The position numbers were made by a program, and so were the translations under genes. From contig JARUPY010000045.1 in NCBI GenBank assembly GCA_029817715.1, forward strand, positions 558,001 to 622,000: DNA of 64,000 bases, in the 5' to 3' direction. Below, one piece after another: positions 1 through 11,920 of the stretch (the stretch's first letter is position 1; each line of letters starts with the position of its first letter). The notes beneath the pieces were generated by a model. It saw nothing but the letters and a program-made list of their open reading frames with translations, did not search any database and was not told the origin of the DNA. Origin of the DNA: Melastoma dodecandrum. Taxonomy: Eukaryota > Streptophyta > Magnoliopsida > Myrtales > Melastomataceae.

Positions 1-166
1 TAGCGAAAATATATGAAGTTTTCCTCTCGTGTGAATCAAAAACCGCGTTGAACACATACAATTGTGACGTATCCTTCGAAAGGGATGGACAAAGGGGTAA
101 TATCTTCTACGGACATGTTTTATAGCATGGCAAAATACTAAGGGTAACAAGGAACGTATTCGATGC
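1..166. other. Flank of a degraded LTR element, no gene seen
   Basis: No coding signal or recognisable repeat boundary is visible here. The stretch ends where the left LTR of the minus-strand gypsy element begins. Confidence 0.4.
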
Positions 167-575
167 TGTGAGCGCAAATAAATCTCATGGACCATATATA
201 GACCGGAAATAGCGTACAAATTGTCGTATTAAAAATATAGCGGGAAGTTTGATCTGGAGAGTCCTCTGGAAAAAGGCAAATAACACCAAGGCTTGAAGAG
301 TCTTCTGGAGATGGGCGAAGAACACCAAGGCTGTTGTAGAAGCTTGATCTGGAGTCTTCGAAAGATGGACGAAGAACACCAAGCTGATGAAATCTTGAAG
401 CTTGATTTGGGGTCTTCTGAAGATGGACGAAGAATATCAGGCTGTTGAAGAAGCTTGATCTGGCAGCACTTCGTCGTCGATTAGGTGAGAAAAAGATGTT
501 CGAGAACTTCGCTATTAAAGGAGCTCCTCACTCTTCATGTTGTGCCCCAAATGAGGGGGAAGGGCTCCCTTTATA
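167..575 (-). repeat. 3' LTR (left copy) of the gypsy element
   Basis: It shares the opening TGTGAGCGCAAATAAATC (TGCGAGCG in the other copy) and about 70 following bases with 3898-3971. Both also share the GAAGATGGACGAAGAA-type units and the AAATGAGGGGGAAGG motif. It is shorter than the right copy, which carries extra 39-bp units and a segment of about 170 bp missing here. Confidence 0.68.
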
Positions 576-3493
576 GTATAGCCTGCTGCCGAAAGTAATC
601 TGAAAGCATTTGGACTGAATCCATTGGTGCGCTTATCGGGCAATGAATCAGAATGAAGAATTGCACCTTGCTTTGGTCGAACAAAACCTTTTAGAGGTGC
701 ATTCATGTGGACCACTGTTGAGAGCTTTGTCACTAGCCAATTGAGTTTTTTCGGCAACACCGCTTTTGCACTATCATCGCTTACGAAAGGCGGTTCTCCT
801 GCTTTACTGAATGCTTTGGGGATGTAACGCAAAATTGGTATGCTCTATGTGGTCGTGTCGTTTGCCTGTGCATTTTCAGGCATAAGATCGACGGAAGATT
901 TCTCTTGTTAAATGGACGGTACATCCGCGCTTGACTCTTTTGAGATACTCTTCATGATAGGCCTTAAGTTTGACGCCTCCACATTTTCACTCTTGTTTAA
1001 GTAAAATTAGCATCAACAAAGTATGACTCTGCTTCTGTGAAGGGTTTGACATCAATCCATATTGTACATGGGACTCCATCCTTAATAAACTTGAAGCATT
1101 GATGAAGAGTTGATGCAACGACTCCATATTCATGCATCCATGGTCGACCTAGCAACATATTATAGGTCATCCTTGAATCGATAACATGGAATGTCGTGCA
1201 TGATTCCATGTCACCCATCATGAGAGAAAGACAAATTTTTCTAACGACTCACTCTTCGCCTTGATTAAATCCTTGGATTATCAACCGACAACTTGAGAGA
1301 TCATCCACTCCCAAGCCAATATCCTTCAATGTTTTTTAATGAAATGATATTGACAACAGAACCTGGGTCAATCAGGATGCGATTAACCTTCGTGCCACAT
1401 GTATATCCGGACACAAATAATGGTCGATTGTGAAACTTATGGCCCACAAGAAAATCTTCATCAAAAAACGTGATAGTCGGACAATCCCCTTCACGTTTTT
1501 GAATGACATTGCAGTAGAAATTTCTGGGATGCCAACCTTTGGATTGGGTTGCTCTTTATCCGTGTCAATATGGTGACAAAATCTGGACAAAGTGGCAAGC
1601 TTTTGAAATTTTTTGAGGAAGAAATCCCATATCATTATTGGGGATGGCTTCTTAGGAGTTATCTCATCATAAGAAGTTTGCTTTTCTATATTGTTCATGA
1701 AGCTTGCTTTTCTTAGACTTCTTTGAGAGACTTTTATCCGAACATAAAGTTTCTTCTCTTGAGGCTTAAGAGTCTTTCTTCATTTCCTTCTATGAGTTAT
1801 CAAAATCCAACCTTCTTCAGCATAAACCTCCTCATGGAAAATTGCGCAGCTTGACATCTTAACAACATGATTATCAATCGGTATCACTTTCGTTAGAAAG
1901 CAGCCATCTCATCAAGGCTAAACGACCCGAAGATAATATTAGAGGCGTCAAAACTTGTTACTATTAACCAAGTTTAAGGAAACCATCGAGCCCAAGTCAA
2001 TCTTGTTATCTCGTGCTAGCTCCATAACCTTTTCCTTGAAGACAAAACACTTCTAGATAGAATGGCCCAAAACACGGTGGTACTTGCAAAAGTTTGGATC
2101 CCCCGCTCGACTCGCTTGTTGTGGGCATTTTAATGGAGGGAGTTCAATCATCTTAATAGACAGAACAAAGTCAAATATATCTGCAACATCTGAATCCGGA
2201 AAATGATATTGCTTATTCTGTCTCTCCTCCAAAGTTGGTCGTCTCTTTTCCATCTGGGGTGTTGCTGTAACAGGAATAAAAGCGTTTGATTGTCCATTCT
2301 CCTTTGGTTTTTAGACTTTGACGGGAACAACCTCGGTGGACATCACTTGTTTCTTGCTATCTTTGAAGGTCGGTTTGCCCCCAGTTCTACTAACTGGTCT
2401 TCCCGTTCCCTTGGATGGCTCAGGTACTGGAAGATCTCCAACACCAACTCATATGAAGCTCAACTCCATAGCATGTGCTCTTGTAGCGAGTTCCTCAAAA
2501 GATCAAGGTTTGATCCCTTGCAAAATATAATGAATCATCCAGAGCATTCCTTGAATGGACATATCTATCGATGTTGCTAGAGACAGGCGATCTCTACAGT
2601 TCAAGATCAAATTCCTCCATTGATCCATGACGGGCGCGCCTTCCCATTGACGTGTGTTAGTAAGTTCTATCATGCTCACCACATGTCTCATGCTATAAAA
2701 GCGGTTCAAGAATTCCTTTTCCAACTGCTCCCAACTGTCAATACTTCCTAGTTTTATGTCGATATACCAGTCAAAGGTATTTTCCTTCAATGAGCGAACG
2801 AACTGTTTGACCATCAAGTCTCCATTTGTACCATCATTGTTTCTAGCCTCGACGAAATGAGCCACATGTTGCCTTGGATTCCCCTTCCCATCAAATTGTT
2901 GGAAGTATGAGGGCTAATAACCCATTGGCATGCTTAAACTTTCAATTCTTTGGTTGTATGGCTTATAGTACGCCAAAGATGTTGCAGATTTTCCTTCAAG
3001 CTCATTCTTGAGAGCCTCTTGTATTAGTTCTTTCTTCGCTCTAATTGAGGCCGGAGCATCAACCGAGTCAGATACAGGCTTCGGTGAATCATCCACATTC
3101 ATCACATTATTGTCTTTATCCTTGCGAACATGTGAATCTCCTTCATGAGATGTTCTTCCAGACTCTTTATGACATATTCAAGTATTGATCCCTATCTTTC
3201 ATGGATTTCGTCATCACCACTACTGCTTTGGCGAGAGATGCAACTTGGTCTTCCAATGATGGGGTATCAGCCATCATAACTGGCATAATTTTATCTAACT
3301 TCTCAGCTAGATCAACCTCACTGGCGCTTTGAGATTGATTTGGTGAAGAGTCCTTTGATGAGCTATCATGGAAGCTCAATAAGAGAACTGGCGACATAAT
3401 GCATCTACTCATTGGAGCCTTTGTTGCAATCCCCTTGCAGGATGGAGATGACTTTGGAGAAATAGATCGAAGAATGTCTTCTATCTCCTCCAT
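515..3493 (-). pseudogene. Gypsy gag-protease remnant
   Basis: These are broken reading frames in minus-strand order. 3493-3167 and 3105-2914 look like a gag N-terminus. 2865-2503 is a retrotransposon gag domain (W-x2-LE-x-EFLNRFY near the middle). 2253-2053 carries a short FCKYHRVLGH zinc-like motif. 1698-1372 is degraded. 1221-997 is the C-terminal part of an aspartic protease with the hallmark LLGRPWMHE. 832-515 is the linker that normally precedes reverse transcriptase. Stops and frame changes separate every block, so this copy is dead. Missing RT and integrase would make it dependent on other elements even before decay. Confidence 0.7.
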
Positions 3494-3897
3494 CTGCTTG
3501 CTTGTTTTAGCCCTTAATTCAACAAATTTCCATTTTGGAGTGCAACCTGATGAAGAATCCCCAAGAGGAGAGACACTTATGAGTTGTTGCAGAAACTACC
3601 CAAAGGAGTTTGTGATATGACACCCTTGCTGAGAAGGTTTCTTTCAGTAACATCCTTGTATGATGGAGGTGACTTAGGAGAGGTAGATCTTAGAATCTCC
3701 TCCGTCTCCTTATATATATATCAGCCATCGGTCTGGTCTTGCTAAATTTTGGGAACCAGGCGATGAAGAGCTTTCAGACGAGTAAGAAGGAAAACCATCG
3801 ATAGAGTTCTTCAGCATGATCATCTTTGAAGCCATCTAAATACTTGGACATAAAAAGATGAGAGGTAGAGATGGTTTCACTAGGCGTGCCAAAAATT

Positions 3898-4580
3898 TGC
3901 GAGCGCAAATAAATCTCACGGACCGTATATAGACTGGAAATAGCGTACAAATTGTCGTATTAAAAATATAGCGAGTTCAATCTCTAGTCATGGACGAAGC
4001 ACATGAGTTCCCTGATTCTATACTTGCAAGTTATCCGAAATGTGGAAGGGTCGATGCTTTGGCGAATATTCGCTGAAGCTTCAAGGAGATATGCTGATGA
4101 AAACGTTGGGGCTGTAGAGCTTGATCCGGTGGGACTTCAGGTGTGGCGAAGATTACTAGAGCTGTAGAAGCTTGATCTGGAGAGTCTTCTGGAGATGGGC
4201 GAAGAACACCAGGGCTTGGAGAGTCTTCTGGAGATGGGCGAAGAACACCAGGGCTTGGAGAGTCTTCTGGAGATGGGCGAAGAACACCAGGGCTTGGAGA
4301 GTCTTTTAGAGATGGACGAAGAACACCAGGGCTATTGTAGAAGCTTGATCTGGAGTCTTCTGAAGATGGACGAAGAACACTAGGTTGCTCAAGCTTGATC
4401 TGGGGTCTTCTGAAGATGGATGAAGAAGACCAGGGCTGTTGAAGAAGCTTGATCTGGCAGCACTCCGTCGTCGATCAGGTGAGGAAAAGATGTCCGAGAA
4501 CTTTGCTATCGAATGAGTTTCTCACTCTTCAGGTTGTTTCCCAAATGAGGGGGAAGGACTCCCTTTAAAGGAGTTGAAGG
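3898..4580 (-). repeat. 5' LTR (right copy) of the gypsy element
   Basis: It is homologous to 167-575 in the same order. It contains the expanded 39-bp repeats at 4180-4335. The far end, which is the true start of the element on the minus strand, is placed only where similarity to the left copy stops. Confidence 0.65.
4180..4335. repeat. 39-bp tandem repeat, four units, inside the LTR
   Basis: Units start at 4180, 4219, 4258 and 4297. Each contains GAGAGTCTTCTGGAGATGGG followed by a GAAGAACACCAGG-type end; the fourth has a few substitutions. The period is a multiple of three, so it fakes an open frame on the plus strand. I treat that frame as an artefact. Confidence 0.9.
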
Positions 4581-5048
4581 ACCCTTGAGTACTTTCTCTA
4601 GCCGATGTGGAACAAAGAAGCATGGGCTTCAGGGCCATATTGGATCGGACTTTGGATTGGGCCGAAATTTGAATGGACGATATATGTGTTAGCCATAAAA
4701 TATATTATTGATTGGGCTAGAACATATTTAATTTGGATTTTAATTTGAATAAGCCCAAGACCATAAAAAGCCTATTAATTTTACACTAAAAGCTTAAGTG
4801 TAAAATATTTTATGATGTTGCGTTATAATATAAAGGCAAATAATCATATTCAACCAATATAATATATAGTTTGGACATAATGACATTATTTCGCCATTAA
4901 TAAAATTTTAATGTCTATAGATGTATGTATTGCAAGTATAGTAAAAATGAAATTAATATCGGAGTCTATGCATGTCGCACGGTCATGTTCATCTGTCCAT
5001 ATAACCTGGGAATCTCCGCAACACGGTACAACGTGTTGGTACCACCGA
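4581..5048. other. AT-rich intergenic stretch
   Basis: The sequence is AT-rich with no convincing reading frame. Part of 4581-4630 could still belong to the LTR. The rest lies downstream of the small minus-strand gene at 5049-5258. Confidence 0.4.
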
Positions 5049-5258
5049 TCATAAACGGGAAAGCTGGGATCCAACAGGGAAGTAGGACGTGATGATGGGA
5101 GGAGATGATCTAGACCTTGAGCTTTTGGAACCAGAACTGGAACGATGGCCTGTACTGGAGCCAATCTCCTTCGACCTTCTCGCACAGACGACCTTGCTCA
5201 AACTGCTACTGCTACTACTGGGGCAGAAGCAGCCCAAGAAGCTAGAGAAAAAACCCAT
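5049..5258 (-). CDS. Small plant protein with a C-terminal YFPVGSQLSRL motif
   Basis: A 69-residue single-exon frame. It starts MGFFSSFLGCFCP, then has a Ser-rich, basic middle, and ends PPIITSYFPVGSQLSRL. Small plant proteins with an MG/Cys-rich start and a terminal P-x-YFPV-x5-SRL motif form a recognisable uncharacterised family, so I take this as a real gene despite its size. Gly2 with nearby cysteines suggests N-myristoylation and palmitoylation, hence membrane anchoring; that is inference. A shorter relative lies 1.6 kb away at 6826-6996 in the same orientation. I know of no biochemical function. Confidence 0.65.
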   Translation of the reverse strand: MGFFSSFLGCFCPSSSSSSLSKVVCARRSKEIGSSTGHRSSSGSKSSRSRSSPPIITSYFPVGSQLSRL

Positions 5259-6825
5259 GTATATGATGGTGGTAGTGGCTATCTAGGGCTTTGATGAAAT
5301 ATGATCAGACACTCTCCTGCCCTTCTTTTTGTACATATCTCTCTGAAAAAACAACATGGGGATAGGATGAATCATGGGACCAACCAACAGTAACAGGTGG
5401 GAAGAAAGATTCATGGTCAGATGGTGGGGGCAAAATCATGAGGTCATCCAACCAATGGGGAGAGAAGAGAAGCCACTTGCCCTAACCTTGTGCATACCTT
5501 GTACAACAAACACACTTTATTCAAATGTCCTGTACCACCATTTTTTATCGAAAGTTCATCAAGAGTTGCGATTGAAAAAGGTTGCAACCTAAAAAGTTTC
5601 GGAAAGAAAAATGAGTCCAACCTAGTATATAAACCTAGCGAACATCTAGTATATAAGCCTAATGACCTATTCCATATATCACCGATTGATTTTAGAGTGA
5701 AAACCCACCGAACTTATATACATGACTTAATATTTAAATGAGTATAACTTGGATACCACGGACAAGGCACAACTTTTCCACGTGTCCTTTTTGACTTTAC
5801 ATGACATCTCATAATCAAAAGTGTTCTTAATTAAAAAAGAATAGTATTCAAGTCTAATACTATAGAGATTCATCTGATATCATCACCTAACATTGTCCTT
5901 TTGTCCAACTTGTGTTTTGGGTCTTTTCCTTCGGTGACGGCTGCCCGAGTTGCTGTTATTGACGAATTCAAAGCTCTCCCTATCTCAAATCCAAAACTTT
6001 CCCGCTTATTTGTGGGATCTTACTAATATCTATGCCATGACACGTACGAATTTTCTTATCATGAATGAAATGTTTGTTTATTTTTGTACCTATGTCAAAT
6101 ATGACTGCCTACCCCTACGGAGCTTTGTCCTATAATAATGTGTCGGTGTGAAAATATTTTGCAAATGGGACAGTAATTTTAAAATTCGTTAAATAATATA
6201 TCTAATTCGTTACACTGAATTTTCAAATTTGCTGAACTCAGTGTTATAAACATCGAATTCTTTTCAAATCGAATTCGATATTTTCAAACACCAAATTTTA
6301 ATAATTATTGCAAGATATTTTTTTGCATTTGAAACATACCTCTACCTATAAGATCGTCCCCGATTGGGGTCTTGTGATGGAAGTCAGACAGACGGACGAT
6401 GTAATTTGAGCCAATGAAATAGCTTTGCTTGTGAAGGAAGCCAAAACAAAATTGGACCGAAAGACTTTCCCATGTTATTAGTGTTATTGTTTCTATTAGG
6501 AACATGGCAACGACATATTAGTCGGTAACATTTGAAAATGAACAGAACTCGGCCGGAATCAGATCCGTGGATCGGCGTGGAACAATGGATATGCCGCAGG
6601 CATCCGGATCCCGCTGTTTATGGTGGTAGTTAACTTGCTATCGACGCTCAACAAAGAATCGAACAACCCTACATAATACATTAAACCACTGCAGGGGGAT
6701 TTCATTTTACAGTTTCCGGAGCAGCTAGAAGAAGAAGTCTTTGGTCACGAGTTTATCGACAATAACATGACAGCGCTTTCTTCGACTTCGGCCTTGCTGT
6801 GCAGACATCCGCCACCAGCTTCCAA
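5259..6825. other. Intergenic DNA between the two small SRL-type genes
   Basis: AT-rich with several short random frames and no domain-bearing one. It contains the upstream region of the first small gene and the downstream region of the second. I see no transposon ends. Confidence 0.4.
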
Positions 6826-6996
6826 TCACAGACGGGAGAGCTGAGGCGTAACGGGGAAGTGAGGGACCAGAAGGGGAGCATCGGTCGAGGGGTTGGACCT
6901 AGTGCTCGAGATGACTCCTTTCCCCGAGCCTTGACACACGACCTTGCTCGAATCACGATGGCCAAAGCAACAGAAGATGCTAGAAAAGAAACCCAT
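6826..6996 (-). CDS. Short paralogue of the SRL-motif small protein
   Basis: A 56-residue frame on the minus strand. It starts MGFFSSIFCCFG and ends LLVPHFPVTPQLSRL before TGA. Both ends match the gene at 5049-5258 (MGFFSS plus a Cys-x-Phe start; FPV-x2-QLSRL end), while the Ser-rich middle is shorter. The match at both ends in the same frame, with no stop between, argues for coding. The longer frame overlapping it in another phase has no family features. The two genes look like a local tandem duplication. Function is unknown. Confidence 0.6.
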   Translation of the reverse strand: MGFFSSIFCCFGHRDSSKVVCQGSGKGVISSTRSNPSTDAPLLVPHFPVTPQLSRL

Positions 6997-7063
6997 GAAG
7001 GAAAGGGAGATTTTTGTGTCTCTTTAGATGGATGGAATTATAATAGTATGCTCTCATTGATTT

Positions 7064-7179
7064 ATACTGGGAGGACTATGTGTCTTGCTGAAGAAGATTG
7101 GAATTTAATTAAAATTTTGTATAACTGGGAGGACTATGTGTCTTGCTGAAGAAGATTGGAATTTCATGAAAATATTGTA
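7064..7179. repeat. 58-bp tandem duplication
   Basis: Two near-identical units at about 7064 and 7122, each containing CTGGGAGGACTATGTGTC and GAAGAAGATTGG. They sit just upstream of the copia element and do not form part of a recognisable gene. Confidence 0.8.
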
Positions 7180-7288
7180 TAACAACCATTTTAAGGTAAG
7201 AAGTGAGTATTTTTGGACTATGACTAAGACTATTAAATAAAAAAGCGTGCAATATTAATCAAGATTACGAAGTTACTTCATCCCATTT

Positions 7289-7740
7289 TGCTGGAGTTTA
7301 GTCCAAAAGTTATAAAAATATCGTAGGAAATATTACGAAGATATTTTTGAAATATTTGTTGACGAAAAACGACCTATATATATGTCTAGGTGAATGAGGA
7401 TTAGATACACCTTATTCAAGACGTGATAGCATTAGGTTTTGGGGTACTAAAACACTTAGAGTGAATTTTATATGGTGAATGATCATCAGGGGTGAGCGAT
7501 ATTCTTGTACTTGTAATTTTGGATTTTATCTAGTTGATCTCGGAGATACTCCCATGGATGTAGGCATATTCGCGGAACCACGTATATCTCTGTGTTTTTT
7601 TGCTTTCTCGTTTAATACTGACGACAATCGTGTCAAGTATCGATTTTCGCTACGCTTGTAGATTTCTACTAATTGTAGGTAGCCGGATAAATTTGGTCGA
7701 TGCAAGGTCGAGCGATTGTCCAGATGACGGAGGAATCAAA
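7289..7740 (+). repeat. 5' LTR of the copia element
   Basis: Long collinear similarity to 11303-11758, for example CAAAAGTTATA, TTCAAGACGTGATAG and GTAGCCGGATAAATTTG. It is clearly diverged, with many substitutions and small indels, so the insertion is old. The right boundary is approximate. Confidence 0.75.
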
Positions 7741-7754
7741 GGCCCTTGTGTGAA

Positions 7755-10700
7755 GTTCGACTGGACGGATTTTGGCTACTAGAAGATGCATGTTACAGAC
7801 TTGCTAATCTAGAAGGACCTGTATCTACCGTTGCAACTCAAGGGGAAAAAACCAGCTGATATGAACTGGGACGTATTGGAAATCATGGATACCAAGGACA
7901 TGAGCAAGATTAGGCTGTTGTTGACTCGGAATGTGGCCCTGAGCATTAGGAACGAAAAGACCACGTATAGTCTGATGCAGACTCTATCAAATAGTTATGA
8001 AAAGCCTTCAGTAGTTAACAAGTTCTTCATGATGCGAAAGTGATATACTCAGAAGCTGTTGGAGGGTGGCTCGGTAAGTGATCACATCAGTTTACTTACT
8101 GAAATATTTGATCAATTGAGTACTGTGGATATGCATATATCAGATGAATAGATGGCTGTGATTCTGCTATTGAGTTTGTCGGATAGTTGGGAGGCGATCG
8201 TTTTTGGAATTATCAACCAGGCTGGGAGCAACGAACTGGTGTTTAGTGAGGTGAGAGGCCTGGTTCTCAACGAAGTTGTTCATAGGAGGGAAACATGGAA
8301 ATCATCCGGTTCTGCCTTATGGAGGGGCAGGAACCAACATGGTGAAAAGGGGTCTCGTAGCAAGTCAAAGAAGTGAAGTAAGTCTCATAGCAAAACTTGT
8401 TGGAGTTGTGATAAGAAGGGCTACTGGAGAAGGGATTGCAAGGAAAAGAAGAAATCGGATGAAAATCAGTCATCGAGTGAGAATGTAGTCGAATTCATGG
8501 AGACGAACTCTATGAAGGGTGATGAAAACGTCCTTGCAGCAACAGTCAACTCTACAGGTGATGAGTGGATTCTTGACTCTGGATGTACCTATCATATAAC
8601 ACCACACAAAGAATATTTCTCAACTTATTAGGAGGTTAGTTCGGGTAAGGTCTTCATGGGAAATAACTCGGAGTACGAAGGTCTTCATGAGCACTGCATC
8701 TTCGAGAAGCAGGATAACGTGAAATTCGTTAAAGCTATTCATCGAATCGAGGGAACCCTAGATTATGTTCATTCAGACTTGTGGGGACCTGCACCTATTT
8801 AGTCAAACGGTGGGTCTAGATATGTGTTAACGCTCATTAATGACTTCTCGAGAAAGGTATGAGTTTATTTTCTGAAACAGAAAAGTAACACTTTTGTCGA
8901 GTTTAAGCAATGGTTGACCATGATCGAGAAGTATACAGGCAAACGGGTCAAGGTGTTGTGAATTGACAATGGATTGGAGTTTTGCTCCGGTGAGTTCGAT
9001 AGTTTCTGCAAGAAGAGGGGAATTAACAGGCACCCTACAGTCCCCGGCACACCACAACAGAATGGAGTTGAGGAACGGATGAATCGAACACTACTAGAGA
9101 GAACAAGGTGTATGCTTTCAAATGCGAAGATGTCGCAAGTTTTTTGGGCTGAAGCGGTTAACATGGCATGCTACTTGATCAACAGATCTCCATCAATGAC
9201 GATTGAGAATAAGACTCCAGAAGAGGTATGGATTGGTAAACCTGCATATTACTCTAGCTTGAGATATTCGGATGTCCAGGTGAAATATGGTAAACTTGAG
9301 CCACAGGTGAAGAAGTGCGTATTTCTAGGTTATGCACGTGGAGTGAAGGGCTATCAATTGTGGTATATTAATGGGCGTTCGTCTGGATTTATTATTAGCA
9401 GGGATGTTATCTTTGATGTGTCTTTGATGTTGCATAGCAATATGAGTCAATCGCGCGACAAAGCTCAGGGTGTCAGTGTTGAGGTGGAGATACCGACAAG
9501 TACTTCGAAGGTAGCGAACAATTTTAATCAGTCTGAAATAGATACATCAGAGGTGGAGGGACCACAAGAGATATCGTACTCTATAGCTCTTAATAGACCA
9601 CGACGAGTCATCAAACCACCTTTGAGGTATGATGATTCTGAGTTTATGGGATATGCTTTGCCTATTGCGCAGGAGATATCGAAGGAGCCATCTTTTTATC
9701 ATGAGGCGATATCGGGTCTTGACGTTAAATAGTAGATTGGAGCTATGAACAAGGAGATGAAGTCTCTCTGGAAATATTAGACATGGATTCTTGTGAATCG
9801 TCCCAAGGCGCAAAAGGTGGTTTAGTGTAAGTGAGTTTTTAGGAAGAAGGAATGTAGTCCATATGAAACAATGCGATATAAAGCACAACTAGTTGCTAGG
9901 GGTTTTACACAGAGAGGGAATTGACTACAACGAGATTTTCTCACTTGTGGTAAAACATTGTTCTATTAGAGTGCTTCTCAGTTTAGTAGCCTCAAAGGAC
10001 TTGGAGCATGAGCAGCTTGATGTGAAGACGGCTTTTCTACATTGAGATTTGGAGAAGCAGTTTTACATGCAACAGTCTGAGGGTTTCGTTTCTTCCGGAA
10101 AGGAAAACAAGGTATGTTTGCTTATGAAATCACTTTATGGTCTGAAGCAGTCTCCTAGACAGTATAATACATGAAATTTGACAAGTTTATGACGAGTCAT
10201 GGGTATACCAGGAGTAGCTATGACAACTACGTATATTTTATGAGACTAGATGTTGGGATAATCTACTATTATATGTTGATGACATGTTGATTGCAGTGAA
10301 GAATATGTCAGATGTGATTTCTCTAAAAGAGATGCTGAGTAGTGAGATTGAGATGAAGGATTTAGGTCCAGCGAAGAAAATTTTAGGGATGGAAATTTTT
10401 CCGGGATCGCATAGCAGATACGTTGCACTTGTCTCAGAGTGGCTATCTGGAGAAAGTGTTGAAGCATTTTAGGATGGAAAGGTGTAAACCGGTAAGTACA
10501 CCACTCGCTGTACATTTTAAACTTTCTATGGAGCAGTGTCCCAAATCTTATGATGATATTGCTTATATGAAGCGTATTCCATATGCTAGTGTTGTTGGCA
10601 GTATCATCTATGCATGATTTGCACTACACCTGAAATCGCACATGCAGTGACTATGGTTAATAGATTTATGGCTAATCCAGGTAAGCTCATTGGGAAGCGG

Positions 10701-11232
10701 TGAAGTAGATTCTTATATACGTAAGAGGATCTGTGGATGTAGGTCTCATGTTTAGAACCAATTCTTGTTCAATATCTAGTTTTGTGGATTCAGATTTCGC
10801 AGGTGATTTGGATAGAAGAAGATCAATCACTAGATACATCTTTTATCTGTCTGGTTGCACGGTTAGTTGAAAGCTACACTGCAGCATATTGTGCTTTGTC
10901 TACTACAGAGGCAGAGTATATGGCGGCTACTGAGGCAGTCAAAGAAGTTGTGATTGAGAAGTCTGGTAAGTGATATGGATTGTGATCAGAGACATATGAT
11001 GGTGTATTGTGATAATCATAGTATTATTCATCTGTCGAAGAATCATATGTATCATGAGCGAACTAAGCACATTGATGTGCGTCTTCATTTTATACGAGAT
11101 GTGTTGGCACAAGGTAAGGTGTTATTGAAGAAAATTCACACTGCAGATAATCCAGCAGATATGTTGACAAAAACGGTTACTATGGCTAAGTTCGAGCACT
11201 GCTGCAACTTGACTGGTGTTCGCAAGAGATAA
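7755..11232 (+). pseudogene. Copia gag-pol pseudogene
   Basis: Gag remnants span about 7755-8460 with several stops, ending in a degraded zinc knuckle (CWSCDKKGYWRRDC, expected His replaced). The protease motif WILDSGCTYHIT lies at about 8568-8603. The frame then jumps from early protease to the end of the pre-integrase region near 8685, so roughly 100 residues are deleted. Integrase core: HSDLWGP near 8775, DNGLEF near 8970, then NGVEERMNRTLLER in the longest open frame (8974-9732). RT spans 9760-10450 with YVDDM near 10275. RNase H lies at 10770-11110 with TEAEYMA. Many nonsense and frameshift changes make it non-functional. Confidence 0.85.
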
Positions 11233-11302
11233 CTCTATACATGTTTCGAATATCCAGGGATGAGATCATATTTTCATTGGGTTTTTGGTTTAAGGTGTAG
11301 AT

Positions 11303-11758
11303 TGTTGGGATTTAATGCAAAAGTTATAAGAGCATCGCAGGAAATATTTCAAATATATTTGGAGAATTCCGGAGATATTCAAGTAATATTTGGAGAAGAT
11401 TACGAAGATATTTTTGGAATATTTGTCGATGAAAAATGACCAATATACATGTTTAGGTGAATGAGGATTAAATATACCTCATTCAAGACGTGATAGTATT
11501 AGGTTTTAGGATATGAGAAACACTAAGAGTGAATTATGTATGGTGAGCGATCATCATCGGATTTTATCTAGTGGATCTCGGAGGACTCCCGTGAATGTAG
11601 ACATATTCGCCAAACCACATATATCGCTGTATTTTTCTTTTTCTCATTTATTGCCGACGACAACCATATCGAGTAATGATTTTCGTTACGCTCGTAGATT
11701 TATGTGAATTATAGATAGCCGGATAAATTTGATCGACGCAAGGTTTACCTTCGCAACA
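11303..11758 (+). repeat. 3' LTR of the copia element
   Basis: Begins TGTTGGGATTT directly after the polypurine-like tract and ends CAACA just before the candidate TSD CATTT. Similar in order and content to the left LTR. Confidence 0.75.
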
Positions 11759-11920
11759 CATTTCTACGTTGGTCTGATTGAGGGCAAGAAGCAAATCTTG
11801 TCTAACTTGTTCCCTAGAAGAAATGGTACCAAAAGATGTAAACATACAGACATACTACCCGAGAATTACAACCATCCCATACTATCTTCTAAAGATAGAC
11901 CAAAAGAGGTGTGCATGTGC

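Larger units (their letters stand above)
167..4580 (-). mobile_element. Degraded, internally deleted Ty3/gypsy LTR retrotransposon
   Basis: Two related LTR-like segments (about 167-575 and 3898-4580) bracket about 3.3 kb carrying gag and protease remnants on the minus strand. Just inside the right LTR, read on the minus strand, lies a primer-binding-like TGGCACGCCTAGTG, so the right copy is the 5' LTR. After protease, the reading frame runs through a linker common in plant gypsy polyproteins (it contains KGFVRPKQG) straight into the 3' LTR. Reverse transcriptase, RNase H and integrase are absent. The outer end of the right LTR is uncertain. Confidence 0.72.
7289..11758 (+). mobile_element. 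Degraded Ty1/copia retrotransposon with candidate 5-bp TSD
   Basis: Left LTR begins TGCTGGAGTTTAG at 7289 and right LTR begins TGTTGGGATTTAATG at 11303, after a purine-rich GGTTTAAGGTGTAGAT tract. If the right LTR ends CAACA at 11758, the element is TG...CA and is flanked by CATTT at 7284-7288 and 11759-11763. Gag, protease, integrase, RT and RNase H remnants follow in copia order on the plus strand. The element lies about 160 bp beyond the stop codon of the minus-strand DUF724 gene. Confidence 0.85.

Noticed and set aside
4195..4383. Plus-strand frame encoding a perfect 13-residue repeat
   Set aside because: It is a by-product of the 39-bp LTR repeat, whose length is a multiple of three. 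No start context or family features.
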